A stretch of DNA of 64,000 nt. Source: Bernardetiaceae bacterium (GTDB taxonomy: Bacteria; Bacteroidota; Bacteroidia; Cytophagales; Thermoflexibacteraceae). A program made the translations under genes and the position numbers. The notes beneath the pieces were generated by a model, which worked only from the letters and a program-made list of their open reading frames with translations, did no database searches and was not told the origin of the DNA. This document shows positions 10,948 through 20,024 of this stretch, piece after piece. Location of the stretch: contig JANWWZ010000003.1 of NCBI GenBank assembly GCA_025057115.1, positions 93,731 to 157,730 of the forward strand, written 5' to 3'. Positions within the stretch are counted from its first letter, which is position 1. Each line of letters begins with the position of its first letter.

Positions 10948-11044
10948 TAAAAGGCAAACTAAAACTTACACTTGTTCTAGCGAGAATTGTTTTTTTGCAA
11001 ATTAAAAAAACAAGACTATATCTATTGCAACTTTTTCCAACTTT

Positions 11045-12034
11045 ATGAAAGTTCTCTGCTACTCTCTCAAGCCCTTTGAACGCCCTGAAATGATGCGGGC
11101 TAACAACAACCAGCACGAATTAATTTTCACTGAACAGAGTTTATCACTAACAACCGCAGCCCTTGCAAAGGGATGCAAAGCCGTTTGTATTTTTACTAAT
11201 GACGACGCTTCAGGGCAGGTTTTAGAGGCACTGCATGAGCTAGGGATTGTTTACATAGCGACTCGCTCAGCAGGTTATAACCACATAGCGCTTTCTGTAG
11301 CGAAAAAGTTGCAAATGCGCGTGGCTAATGTTCCCTCTTATTCGCCCAATGCCGTAGCGGAACATGCAGTAGCATTGTTAATGGCGCTCAACCGTCGCCT
11401 TGTAGAAAGCCAACTTTTGATGCAAATGCAAGATTTTCGCTTAGATGCTCTGGTAGGATTTAACATTCATGGCAAGACGGTAGGAGTAATAGGAACGGGA
11501 CAAATTGGCTTTGCATTTGCCAAAATTATGCACGGCTTTGGAACTCGTTTGCTCGGATTTGACCCTCAACCTCACCCCCAAGCCTCTAGCATTGGACTTG
11601 CTTATGTTTCTTTAGAAGAACTCTTGCGCCAAAGCGATATCATTTCTATTCATTGCCCCCTTAATGAACATACCCAATACATGATAGACGAGGCTCAATT
11701 TGCTATCATGAAGCAAGGAGCTTACTTGATCAATACAGCACGAGGAGGAATTATCCGCACTTCTGCTTTGATTAAACATTTGGCTTCTGGCAAATTGGGC
11801 GGGGCATGCTTAGATGTGTATGAGCGCGAACACGGATTGTTTTTCCACGACCATCGGCATGCTATCTTGCAAGATGAAGCCTTTATTCGCCTGCGCAGCT
11901 TTCCCAATGTTTTAATTACGGGACATCAAGCATTTCTTACCGTTGAAGCATTGCGTAATATTGCACAAACCACTATCGATAACCTTAATGCATGGGAACA
12001 ACAAGGACGTTCACTTAATGATTTATATGACTAA
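11045..12034 (+). CDS. D-2-hydroxyacid (D-lactate) dehydrogenase
   Basis: This NAD-dependent enzyme interconverts a 2-ketoacid and its D-hydroxyacid, most likely pyruvate and D-lactate. The 329 residues show the Rossmann motif GVIGTGQIG (148-155) and the catalytic set Arg233 (NTARGG), Glu262 (DVYEREHG) and His294 (ITGHQAFLT). The YEREHGLFFHDH segment is typical of the LdhA branch rather than the glyoxylate or phosphoglycerate enzymes. It is followed 12 bases later by the site-2 protease gene, so the two may be co-transcribed. It may serve fermentation during oxygen limitation, which is inferred. Confidence 0.88.
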   Translation: MKVLCYSLKPFERPEMMRANNNQHELIFTEQSLSLTTAALAKGCKAVCIFTNDDASGQVLEALHELGIVYIATRSAGYNHIALSVAKKLQMRVANVPSYSPNAVAEHAVALLMALNRRLVESQLLMQMQDFRLDALVGFNIHGKTVGVIGTGQIGFAFAKIMHGFGTRLLGFDPQPHPQASSIGLAYVSLEELLRQSDIISIHCPLNEHTQYMIDEAQFAIMKQGAYLINTARGGIIRTSALIKHLASGKLGGACLDVYEREHGLFFHDHRHAILQDEAFIRLRSFPNVLITGHQAFLTVEALRNIAQTTIDNLNAWEQQGRSLNDLYD

Positions 12035-12046
12035 TTTCTACGACTT

Positions 12047-13129
12047 ATGAAATACTCCCTCTCCTTAGGTAAAATTATGGGTATTCACGTCCAAATTCAC
12101 TGGACGTTCTTGATTTTAATCGGCTGGATTATATACAAGAACCTTAGTGCTGGCAGAACAACGGAAGAAACAATTTTTGCAGTATTATTTATACTGATAA
12201 TATTTGTTTGTGTAATACTTCACGAGTTTGGTCATGCTTTGGCTGCTCGGCATTATGGCATTGAAACACGTGGAATTACAGTGCTTCCTATCGGTGGAGT
12301 AGCAGAGCTAACTGAAATTCCGGAAAAACCACGTGAAGAGCTTATAGTAGCCCTAGCAGGTCCAGCGGTGAATGTGATTATATCTTTCATCATTTATCCT
12401 TTTCTAAACATTACAAAAGAGACAATTGCTGCCATGCAATGGCCCTCTGTGGATGCCAATACTTTTTTGTTAAATCTGATGGCTGTAAATCTTTGGCTAG
12501 TGCTGTTCAACATGATTCCTGCTTTTCCGATGGATGGAGGTAGGGTACTGCGTGCCTTGCTATCTTTCCGCATGGATCGGGTTGTTGCCACGCGGATTGC
12601 GGCAGGTATTGGACAATTCCTAGCTATTGGATTTGTTATATTAGGTTTTCTTGGAAATCCTTTTATGATTTTCATCGGTCTTTTCGTTTTTTTGGGTGCT
12701 CAAAACGAATCTGAAGTAGTCAAAACTAAATCAGCTTTGCAAGGCTATCGCGTAGCAGATGTATTAATGCGCGATTTTAGCGTATTGCAGACGCATCAAC
12801 CTATTCAAGCGGCTGTAGGTTTATTACTCAATGGTCAGTCGCGCAATTTTTTGGTAATGGAAGGAGAACAACCTGTAGGTACTCTTAGCCGCGATGAGAT
12901 TGTGAAAGCCTTGTCTCAATACGGCATTGATGTCCCTGTAGGGCAAGTAATGAATACAAACGTTACATTCCTGCATGCGGAAATGCCTTTGGGAGAAGCA
13001 TGGCAGAAAATGCAGCAATATGAGATAGAATTTGCTCCTGTGATGCATGGGTATCATCTAGTAGGGGTGATAGATGTGGAAAATATTGCCGAGTTTATGA
13101 TGGTTCAAAATGTTACCAAGTCATCGTAG
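12047..13129 (+). CDS. Site-2 protease family (M50) membrane metallopeptidase with CBS domains
   Basis: This integral-membrane zinc protease cuts substrates within the bilayer. The 360 residues have several membrane segments. HEFGHAL (His59, Glu60, His63) gives two zinc ligands and the base, and NMIPAFPMDGGRVLRA (Asp163) gives the third ligand. Two CBS modules follow (about 240-350: VADVLMRDFSVLQ and VGQVMNTNVTFLHA). This is the SpoIVFB-like layout, in which CBS domains sense nucleotides such as ATP. The substrate in this organism is unknown. It is closely spaced behind the D-lactate dehydrogenase gene. Confidence 0.88.
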   Translation: MKYSLSLGKIMGIHVQIHWTFLILIGWIIYKNLSAGRTTEETIFAVLFILIIFVCVILHEFGHALAARHYGIETRGITVLPIGGVAELTEIPEKPREELIVALAGPAVNVIISFIIYPFLNITKETIAAMQWPSVDANTFLLNLMAVNLWLVLFNMIPAFPMDGGRVLRALLSFRMDRVVATRIAAGIGQFLAIGFVILGFLGNPFMIFIGLFVFLGAQNESEVVKTKSALQGYRVADVLMRDFSVLQTHQPIQAAVGLLLNGQSRNFLVMEGEQPVGTLSRDEIVKALSQYGIDVPVGQVMNTNVTFLHAEMPLGEAWQKMQQYEIEFAPVMHGYHLVGVIDVENIAEFMMVQNVTKSS

Positions 13130-13246
13130 TAAGTGATATGTAATGCAGTAATTTTTTATACTTTTAGCTGGTGCTGTGTAGTTTAGGTATAATTTTTATG
13201 GTAATTATGCCTAAGGGGTATTTTAGGGAAATATCGCGTTAGTGTT

Positions 13247-16200
13247 ATGGCAAGAGATTGCGTCCAGAGATGGCTGATGGTTAGCTTTTGTTTAGTTGCC
13301 TATTCTACATTAGCACAAAGCCCTACGCAGCAGCAACGGCAGCAAGAATTAAGCGTTTTGCAAGCCCTATTTAATCAGTTGGGGGGAGCCAATTGGAGTG
13401 GTCCTGGAATGCCTTGGCCAGTGAATGCTCCTAATGCTGCCTCTACTTTTCACACTTGGCCAGGTATCACTTGCCAGCCTAATGATACCACAGGAAGAAT
13501 TATTAAAATCACTTTACCAGGGCGGAATCTCAAAGGGGTGTTACCCGCTGACATAGGCAAACTCACCGAACTGCAAGAACTTGACCTTTCCAATAACCAA
13601 ATTAGTGGAGAAATACCTTCTCAGCTAGCTTCTCTGCCTAAGATCAAAGTAATTAACTTGAGTAAAAACCGCATCACTAAAATTCCTAGCTTTGCAGCCA
13701 ATACTTCTTTGCAGAATCTCAATGTTTCAGAAAACCGCTTAGAATTTGACAGTTTTGAACCTAATGTAGGTCGAGGTTTTACCCTTGTACCTCAAGATAG
13801 TATTGGACGAGATACAGTCATTGTACTAAATGAAAAAGATGCTTTTAAGTTTGAAGGCAAAATTGGCGGCTCTGCTAACATATACCAATGGCTAAAAGAT
13901 GGGCAGCCTTTCGGCACAGCGAGCCCTAATGCTAGTGCACTGGACTTTCCTGACGTTACGCGCAACCTGCATCAAGGCAGATTTGTTTTGCGCATCACTA
14001 ACCGCGTAGTGCCCGGAGTTACTCTATTCCGCCGAACAATTCGCATCATTGTCAATCCCTGTTTTATTACTGGTTCTATCATCAAACCCGCTAAAACAAT
14101 ATACTGTGAAGGAGATAAACCTCCTACCTTTACAGGAGATCCAGCCAGTGGAGCAGTAGGTACATTGCGGTACCAATGGCAGCGCTCTACTGATAGCACT
14201 AACTGGACAAATGTCGGACCTAATAGCAAAGATTACACTCCTAGTGTCATTGGGCAAAGCATCTACTTGCGGCGCTTAGCCATAGACGAACGCTGTGTGA
14301 ATGATACCAGCAACGTCATTCGCGTCATTTTTGTACCTAAAATTCGCAACAATACCGTTGAGCCTTCTTATATTTATTGTCCAGGAGACAGCATCCGTAC
14401 TTTTAGAGGTCTTCGCCCTGTAACGGGAGGAGACGGCAACTATCGCTACCAATGGCAAAGCTCTAAAAATCTTAAAGACTGGACAGATGAGGATGCTACG
14501 ATGAACTTTCGTCCCCAAGCCCTAAAAGACACTACTTATTTCCGACGGATCGTTACTGACCGTTCTTCTTGTGCAGGAGATACTAGCAATGTGCTTAGGG
14601 TGATTGTAGCTCCTAAATTTGGTCCTAACATTGTTGGTTTTGATCAGGTGATATGTCCGGGTCAGCGCCCTCGTGCCCTCCGCGATACAGTTCGGCTCGA
14701 CTCTACCACCGTGCGCGATACGGTAACTTTTCGCTTTTTATGGCAACGCTCTACGAATGGTCGCAACTGGGTACGCGCCGACTCCATCACCCGCGCCGAT
14801 ACGTTTACCGTCTTTCAACCACGTGCACTTACTTCAACCACTTTTTTCCGCCGACTGGTGATTGGACCTTGTACCACCGACACAAGCAACGTAGTAGCCA
14901 TTACTGTAGCTCCTCCCATTCAAGGCAATTTCATAGAAGCTGACCGACAAACTCTCTGTGACAAGGATACCCTTCCCGTTAAACTAAGGGGAGTTATTCC
15001 CGTGCCTAAAGGGGGAGGAGGGGAATATACGTACATATGGCAAAGTTCGCTTAATGGGAAAGATTGGAATGACCGCGCCACGAGTGATACGCTAGATTTG
15101 TTCATCAAAGACATTTCCGATACTACTCTAATACGCCGCATTGTGCGCAGCCGATGCTATACCGATACAAGCAATGTAGTACAAATTAACCGAGCTTTTG
15201 ACTTTGGAGAAAACAAGGTAGTAACCACTAGCCGATTAGTTTGCTTTACCGACCGCCCTCCTACTATTCAAGCCACCCGACCTGCGGAACGCGGTAGGTT
15301 CACCATTCAATGGCAAATTTCACCCGATTCTATTAACTGGGCTAATGTGGATTCTACTTTAAGCCGACGCGATCTGGGCAAAGGAGTGGACTATACTCCC
15401 GATACTTTGCGTTTACCATTACAGTACTTCCGAAGACTTATCAGCAATGGATGCCGCACCGATACTAGCAACGCCATAGCTTTTCGCGCTTTCTCGCCTT
15501 TAAGTGGCAACCGCATAGGACCCCTTACCCAAGAAGTCTGCGAAGGAAGCCCCATAACTCCCATTCGCGGGCAAGAGCCTCTTCGCGGAGCTGGTAGAAA
15601 TTACCGCTATCGTTGGGAAATTTCTTATGATAGCATCCGCTGGGCACTGGCAGATACTACAGAAGTATTTCGTCCTGAAGGACTGGTGCGAACTACTTTG
15701 GTGCGTCGCGTTGTTCAAGGTGCTACTTGCAAGTCCGATACTAGCAATATTGTCCAAATACGCATCATCAACCGACTGGAAAATAATCGCATTCGCGACA
15801 ATCAAGAAATTTGTTTTGGCAAAGCTCCAGACACATTGCGCGGTAGCATACCTACAGGTGGCAATGGAAAATATACCTACATTTGGCAGCGCGAAGTTCG
15901 ACCTGATGTATGGGTAACCGTAGGCTCAGGGCAAGACCACTTCCCTGATGTAGTGCAATCAACTCGCTTTAGGCGAATTGTTTTAACGCAATGTTTTGCC
16001 GATACTAGCCAAGCAGTCAATGTGTTTGTAACCCGTCCTATTCGCAATAATCGCATTCTCACTACTAACTTGACTGTATGCCGTGGAGTGCAGCCTGATA
16101 CCATCAAAACCACCTTGCCCGAAGACGGAACGGGGGTATTTGAGTACCAATGGCAAGTTTCTGCTGACCGAGTAAATTGGCGGAACTTGCCTCGTGAAGT

Positions 16201-16816
16201 AGGTCCTATTCTAATTCCTCCTATAGCGGACTCTACGCGTTTCTACCGGCGAATAGTGCGCAATAAGTGTTTTAGCGATACAAGTCTTTCTGTTCCTGTG
16301 CGGGTATTGCCGCCGCCTCGCGTAGATGCGGGACCTGATACCAGCGTAATATTTGGCAGAAGTGTACGGCTGCGCGCAACAGGTGCCCTAAGATATGTTT
16401 GGACTCCTAAAGATGGTTTAGATAACGACTCCATTGCTACCCCACTGGCGAGCCCGAGAATAACAACGCGCTATATCGTACGAGGGGTAGATGCTGCCGG
16501 CTGTGTAGGGCAAGATACCGTAGAAGTGCGCGTTATTACTGACCCCGAAAAGCTGGTGGAAATTGTAGAAGTAATTACTCCTAATGGCGATGGATTGAAC
16601 GATTTCCTATATGTGAAAAACTTAGAACTTTATCCGCAAAATACGCTTATCATTTTCAACCGATGGGGACAGGAGATTTTCCAACGACGCAATTACGCCA
16701 ATGATTGGGACGGTACTATAGACGGAAAGCCGCTGCCTACAGGAGTGTATTTCTATATTTTCCGCATAGAAGGTAACCCGCGTCCCAAAACGGGCTCATT
16801 CACAATACTTAACTAA
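13247..16816 (+). CDS. Large secreted surface protein: LRR domain, eight ~90-residue repeats, type IX secretion CHU_C sorting domain
   Basis: The 1189-residue protein starts with a signal peptide (hydrophobic core then STLAQ). A leucine-rich-repeat segment follows (about 55-165; LTELQELDLSNNQISGEIP). Then come eight tandem modules of roughly 85-100 residues, each with an early Cys, a central YxWQ or similar strand, an xxFRRI or xYLRRL strand, and a C-rich DTSNVV end. A PKD-like segment (VDAGPDTSVIFGRSVRLRA) leads into the C-terminal CHU_C domain (ITPNGDGLNDFLYVKNLELY, IFNRWGQEIF, LPTGVYFYIFRI), the type B sorting signal for T9SS. It probably acts as an adhesin or gliding-related surface filament. 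PorP/SprF and OmpA genes follow immediately, as in sprB-sprF pairs. Confidence 0.88.
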   Translation: MARDCVQRWLMVSFCLVAYSTLAQSPTQQQRQQELSVLQALFNQLGGANWSGPGMPWPVNAPNAASTFHTWPGITCQPNDTTGRIIKITLPGRNLKGVLPADIGKLTELQELDLSNNQISGEIPSQLASLPKIKVINLSKNRITKIPSFAANTSLQNLNVSENRLEFDSFEPNVGRGFTLVPQDSIGRDTVIVLNEKDAFKFEGKIGGSANIYQWLKDGQPFGTASPNASALDFPDVTRNLHQGRFVLRITNRVVPGVTLFRRTIRIIVNPCFITGSIIKPAKTIYCEGDKPPTFTGDPASGAVGTLRYQWQRSTDSTNWTNVGPNSKDYTPSVIGQSIYLRRLAIDERCVNDTSNVIRVIFVPKIRNNTVEPSYIYCPGDSIRTFRGLRPVTGGDGNYRYQWQSSKNLKDWTDEDATMNFRPQALKDTTYFRRIVTDRSSCAGDTSNVLRVIVAPKFGPNIVGFDQVICPGQRPRALRDTVRLDSTTVRDTVTFRFLWQRSTNGRNWVRADSITRADTFTVFQPRALTSTTFFRRLVIGPCTTDTSNVVAITVAPPIQGNFIEADRQTLCDKDTLPVKLRGVIPVPKGGGGEYTYIWQSSLNGKDWNDRATSDTLDLFIKDISDTTLIRRIVRSRCYTDTSNVVQINRAFDFGENKVVTTSRLVCFTDRPPTIQATRPAERGRFTIQWQISPDSINWANVDSTLSRRDLGKGVDYTPDTLRLPLQYFRRLISNGCRTDTSNAIAFRAFSPLSGNRIGPLTQEVCEGSPITPIRGQEPLRGAGRNYRYRWEISYDSIRWALADTTEVFRPEGLVRTTLVRRVVQGATCKSDTSNIVQIRIINRLENNRIRDNQEICFGKAPDTLRGSIPTGGNGKYTYIWQREVRPDVWVTVGSGQDHFPDVVQSTRFRRIVLTQCFADTSQAVNVFVTRPIRNNRILTTNLTVCRGVQPDTIKTTLPEDGTGVFEYQWQVSADRVNWRNLPREVGPILIPPIADSTRFYRRIVRNKCFSDTSLSVPVRVLPPPRVDAGPDTSVIFGRSVRLRATGALRYVWTPKDGLDNDSIATPLASPRITTRYIVRGVDAAGCVGQDTVEVRVITDPEKLVEIVEVITPNGDGLNDFLYVKNLELYPQNTLIIFNRWGQEIFQRRNYANDWDGTIDGKPLPTGVYFYIFRIEGNPRPKTGSFTILN

Positions 16817-16818
16817 GT

Positions 16819-17877
16819 ATGAGAAACATCTTTTTTCTAGGGTGGTGTCTGTTGAGTTGGAAGGTTTTCGCTCAACAGATACCGTTATATAGTCAGTATT
16901 TTCACAATCCCTTTATCTACAATCCTGCTTGGGCTGGATTGGATAAGTTTGCTTCTGCTAATTTGACTTTTCGCCGCCAATGGGAAGGGTTGGAAGGTGC
17001 TCCGCAAACTATTTTAGCTACTCTTGACTTGCCTTTTTATGAGTACAGAGCAGGCTTTGGCATCAATGTCTATCAAGACCGCATAGGAATTTTCCAGCAA
17101 AATAAAGTGCAGTTTAGCTATGCCTATCACTTGTTTGAGCTCTATGAAAATAGTTCTATATTTTCCTTTGGGCTCACGGGAGGGCTCATCACTAACCGCA
17201 TTGATTTTGCTAATGCCTTTATTCTCAACCCTAACGACCCTCACATTCTCAACAATACAGGCAATTATCAAGGCATGGAGTTTACCTTTGGCATGAATTA
17301 CATCTTTCAAGATAAATTTCAGCTGGGTTTCACCATGCCTCAATTTCTCACCACTGGCATTAGAACGATAGATAACGGCACTAATAATATCGGTTTAAAA
17401 CCCCATTTTTTGTTTGCTGCTAAGTGTACATTAAAAACTTATGACGAAATTCATCGCATTGAACCCATGTTAATGTTGCGCAAGGTGGGTAACGTACCTA
17501 TTCAGTTTGACGTAGGAGCGCAATACACATGGAATAACACGCTTTGGTTTAATGCTGCTTTTCGCACTAGCTACAGTGCAGTAGCAGCAGTGGGAGTAAA
17601 TTTGAGGAATTTCCGCGTAGGACTTGCGCGAGATTTTCCTATTTCAGAATTACAAGGAGCTGTGGGAAGCACTAATGAAATTATGGTGGGCTACAAGTTC
17701 AACCACCTGAAAACAAAAGTATATGGGGCACCTAAAGGGCGCGCCAATACTAATATTCGCCGTAAAGTAGAACATCCTTCTAAACCTGGACCAGTGTATC
17801 GTCCTAATAATATTCATTTAAAAAAGACCCCGAAGAAAAAACCTAAGGTTTTACGCTCACGTCGAAGAATGCGGTGA
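16819..17877 (+). CDS. PorP/SprF family type IX secretion outer-membrane protein
   Basis: The 352-residue protein has a signal peptide ending KVFAQ and the classic start of the mature PorP/SprF family: QQIPLYSQYFHNPFIYNPAW, then FRRQWEGLEGAPQT. The body alternates as a beta-barrel. The C-terminus is a short, very basic tail (LKKTPKKKPKVLRSRRRMR) that is not part of the barrel. SprF-type proteins help a specific partner adhesin leave through the type IX machinery. The partner here is very likely the repeat protein that stops two bases before this start. The next gene overlaps its end. Confidence 0.9.
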   Translation: MRNIFFLGWCLLSWKVFAQQIPLYSQYFHNPFIYNPAWAGLDKFASANLTFRRQWEGLEGAPQTILATLDLPFYEYRAGFGINVYQDRIGIFQQNKVQFSYAYHLFELYENSSIFSFGLTGGLITNRIDFANAFILNPNDPHILNNTGNYQGMEFTFGMNYIFQDKFQLGFTMPQFLTTGIRTIDNGTNNIGLKPHFLFAAKCTLKTYDEIHRIEPMLMLRKVGNVPIQFDVGAQYTWNNTLWFNAAFRTSYSAVAAVGVNLRNFRVGLARDFPISELQGAVGSTNEIMVGYKFNHLKTKVYGAPKGRANTNIRRKVEHPSKPGPVYRPNNIHLKKTPKKKPKVLRSRRRMR

Positions 17878-20024
17878 TGATTATGCGGATAGTCTTGCGG
17901 ATGTATCTGCTATGGACTGCCTTTGTACCGATTATTGCAAATGCACAGAATGAAGAAGGGCGTTTTAAAATCCGACTGTTGCCTCTTAATACTTCTCGCG
18001 ATGAAATCTTTCCTACCTTTTACGGCAATCAGTTGTATTTTATTTCGGCTCAAAAAATTAAATCTCCTATCATAGGTTCGGGCAATGAACTTAATTATTA
18101 CTTATTGCCTCATCCAGATAGTAGCTATCTATTTCGCAAACGCATTTTTTTAGCGCAAAAGAAACAGGAGCAAGGTTCCTTGCTAGGAGCATCTTATTTA
18201 ACTGCCACTAATACTATTTTTTATGCTCGTCAGCTTGCCAAGCGAAAGGGCGTCCACCTTTATGCGGCTCACGTTTCAGATAATGTGTGGTATAGCGTAG
18301 TCCCTATACTTGACTATTTGCCTGATACAGTGGTATTGTGTTGTCCTTCTGTTAGCCAAGATGGGCGTATGCTGTATTTTGCCGCCCATCTACCTGAGGG
18401 CATGGGTGGTATGGACATTTACGTGATGGTAAAAGATAGCACAGGCAAGTGGTCTGAACCTTTCAACTTAGGTCCCAGTATTAACTCTCCTTACGATGAA
18501 ATTACCCCTTTTATACATTCAGAGGGAAATTTGTACTTTTCCTCCAACCGACCTAATGGCTTTGGAGGGTATGATATCTACGAGTCGCCTTTTGTTGCAG
18601 GTAAATTACAAGAAGGGAAGCTGATGCCTCCACCTTTCAATTCCGATAGGGATGATGTGGCTTTGATTATGAGCGAGTCCCAGCGAGTGGGTTATTTCTC
18701 CTCTAATCGAAGGGGAAATTATGACATTTATGCGGTGCAGGTAGAACTCTTGCATGTCTCTCGCCATCTATCTGAACAAAGTGGAAACTTTTACCGACAG
18801 TTTGACATGGAATTAAGCGGCACTGTCATAGATACTGCTAATCGGCAGCCTATTCGCGGGGCTTTAGTCAAACTGCGCGACCTCTATGACGACCAAATTC
18901 GCATTACGTTTACCGATAACATCGGCAATTACCACTTTACTATTAAAAACGACCACAAATATGAAATAGGAGTCTCTAAAGTGGGTTACCGAAGTAGTGA
19001 AGATATAGAATTTTCTACCATTGGCATCACTGAGCCTATTTCTCTTAACATTAACTTGCTAATGGCTCTTCCCCTTTATCGCCAATCGCTGCGAGTGCAA
19101 GTATGGGAAGCAGATGTTTTTCAGAAAAGTTACAAAACTCCTATTAGCGATGCCATTTTAGTGCTAGAAGACATAGGGAGCGGGGAAAGATATGAGAAGC
19201 GTAGCCAACCTGATGGATCTTGTACTTTTATCATAGAACAAGGCAGAACTTACAAATTATTTGCAGAAGCTGCGGGATATCGAAGAAGTTTACCTTATCG
19301 AATCGTAGCTCATCCGCGCACAGGGCAACTCATAGAGATGAATGTTGAACTACCCCGCGAAGAGGTTACTGATGACCCTTCCAGTCGTTATATCAAAACC
19401 ATTGTAGTCAATCAAGATAGTAACAAACCACTTGTAAACGCTATTGTTTACCTCACCAATCCTGCCACAGCAGAAACGCGCTTTCTATATACGGACATGG
19501 AAGGAACAGCAATCTTTAAGGCTGACTCCAATGCAGTGTATAAGATAGAAGCACAACTTGCTGGCTATCAAATGGAAGACTACATGATTTTTGCAGGAAA
19601 AGACATAGACCCTGGCAAAACTCAAGAACTCCTCCTGCCGCTTAAGCCAGTTGAGTACAATCCCATTCCGCTGGATGTTACTCTTCCTACTATTTACTAC
19701 AATGCTGACCGAGAAATTTTAAGTGAAGAAGTAAAAAATCAACTTACGCGCGTATTACAACTTATGAAGGAGTATCCAGGCATTAGAGTAGCAATAGAGG
19801 CACATGCAGGTACTCACGAGGCAAAAAATGTGTATGAAATAGCTCTAAAAAGAGCCAATGCAGCAGCAGCGTACTTATTCAAAAATGGCATTGCACGCCA
19901 ACGCGTTGTGGCAATTAGAAGTTTCGGAGCTGAACGCCAGCGCTATAATTGCCAGCGCAAGGAATGTACTCCAGAACAAAAGCGCGCCAACCGGAGGGTG
20001 GAGTTTATTATTGTTTACCGCTAG
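17877..20024 (+). CDS. OmpA family protein with PD40 propeller and carboxypeptidase-regulatory-like repeats
   Basis: This is a periplasmic protein with a signal peptide ending IIANAQ. In order it has WD40/PD40-like beta-propeller repeats (about 30-295; for example SVSQDGRMLYFAAHLPEGMG and LYFSSNRPNGFGGYDIY), about three carboxypeptidase-regulatory-like beta sandwiches (about 310-600), and a C-terminal OmpA-like peptidoglycan-binding domain (about 610-715; NRRVEFIIVY). The canonical GHTD of OmpA is EAHAG here, so binding may differ. The ATG at 17877 overlaps the previous stop by one base (TGATG); a GTG at 17874 is also in frame. Such proteins accompany PorP/SprF genes and probably anchor the surface system to the wall. 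Confidence 0.88.
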   Translation: MIMRIVLRMYLLWTAFVPIIANAQNEEGRFKIRLLPLNTSRDEIFPTFYGNQLYFISAQKIKSPIIGSGNELNYYLLPHPDSSYLFRKRIFLAQKKQEQGSLLGASYLTATNTIFYARQLAKRKGVHLYAAHVSDNVWYSVVPILDYLPDTVVLCCPSVSQDGRMLYFAAHLPEGMGGMDIYVMVKDSTGKWSEPFNLGPSINSPYDEITPFIHSEGNLYFSSNRPNGFGGYDIYESPFVAGKLQEGKLMPPPFNSDRDDVALIMSESQRVGYFSSNRRGNYDIYAVQVELLHVSRHLSEQSGNFYRQFDMELSGTVIDTANRQPIRGALVKLRDLYDDQIRITFTDNIGNYHFTIKNDHKYEIGVSKVGYRSSEDIEFSTIGITEPISLNINLLMALPLYRQSLRVQVWEADVFQKSYKTPISDAILVLEDIGSGERYEKRSQPDGSCTFIIEQGRTYKLFAEAAGYRRSLPYRIVAHPRTGQLIEMNVELPREEVTDDPSSRYIKTIVVNQDSNKPLVNAIVYLTNPATAETRFLYTDMEGTAIFKADSNAVYKIEAQLAGYQMEDYMIFAGKDIDPGKTQELLLPLKPVEYNPIPLDVTLPTIYYNADREILSEEVKNQLTRVLQLMKEYPGIRVAIEAHAGTHEAKNVYEIALKRANAAAAYLFKNGIARQRVVAIRSFGAERQRYNCQRKECTPEQKRANRRVEFIIVYR

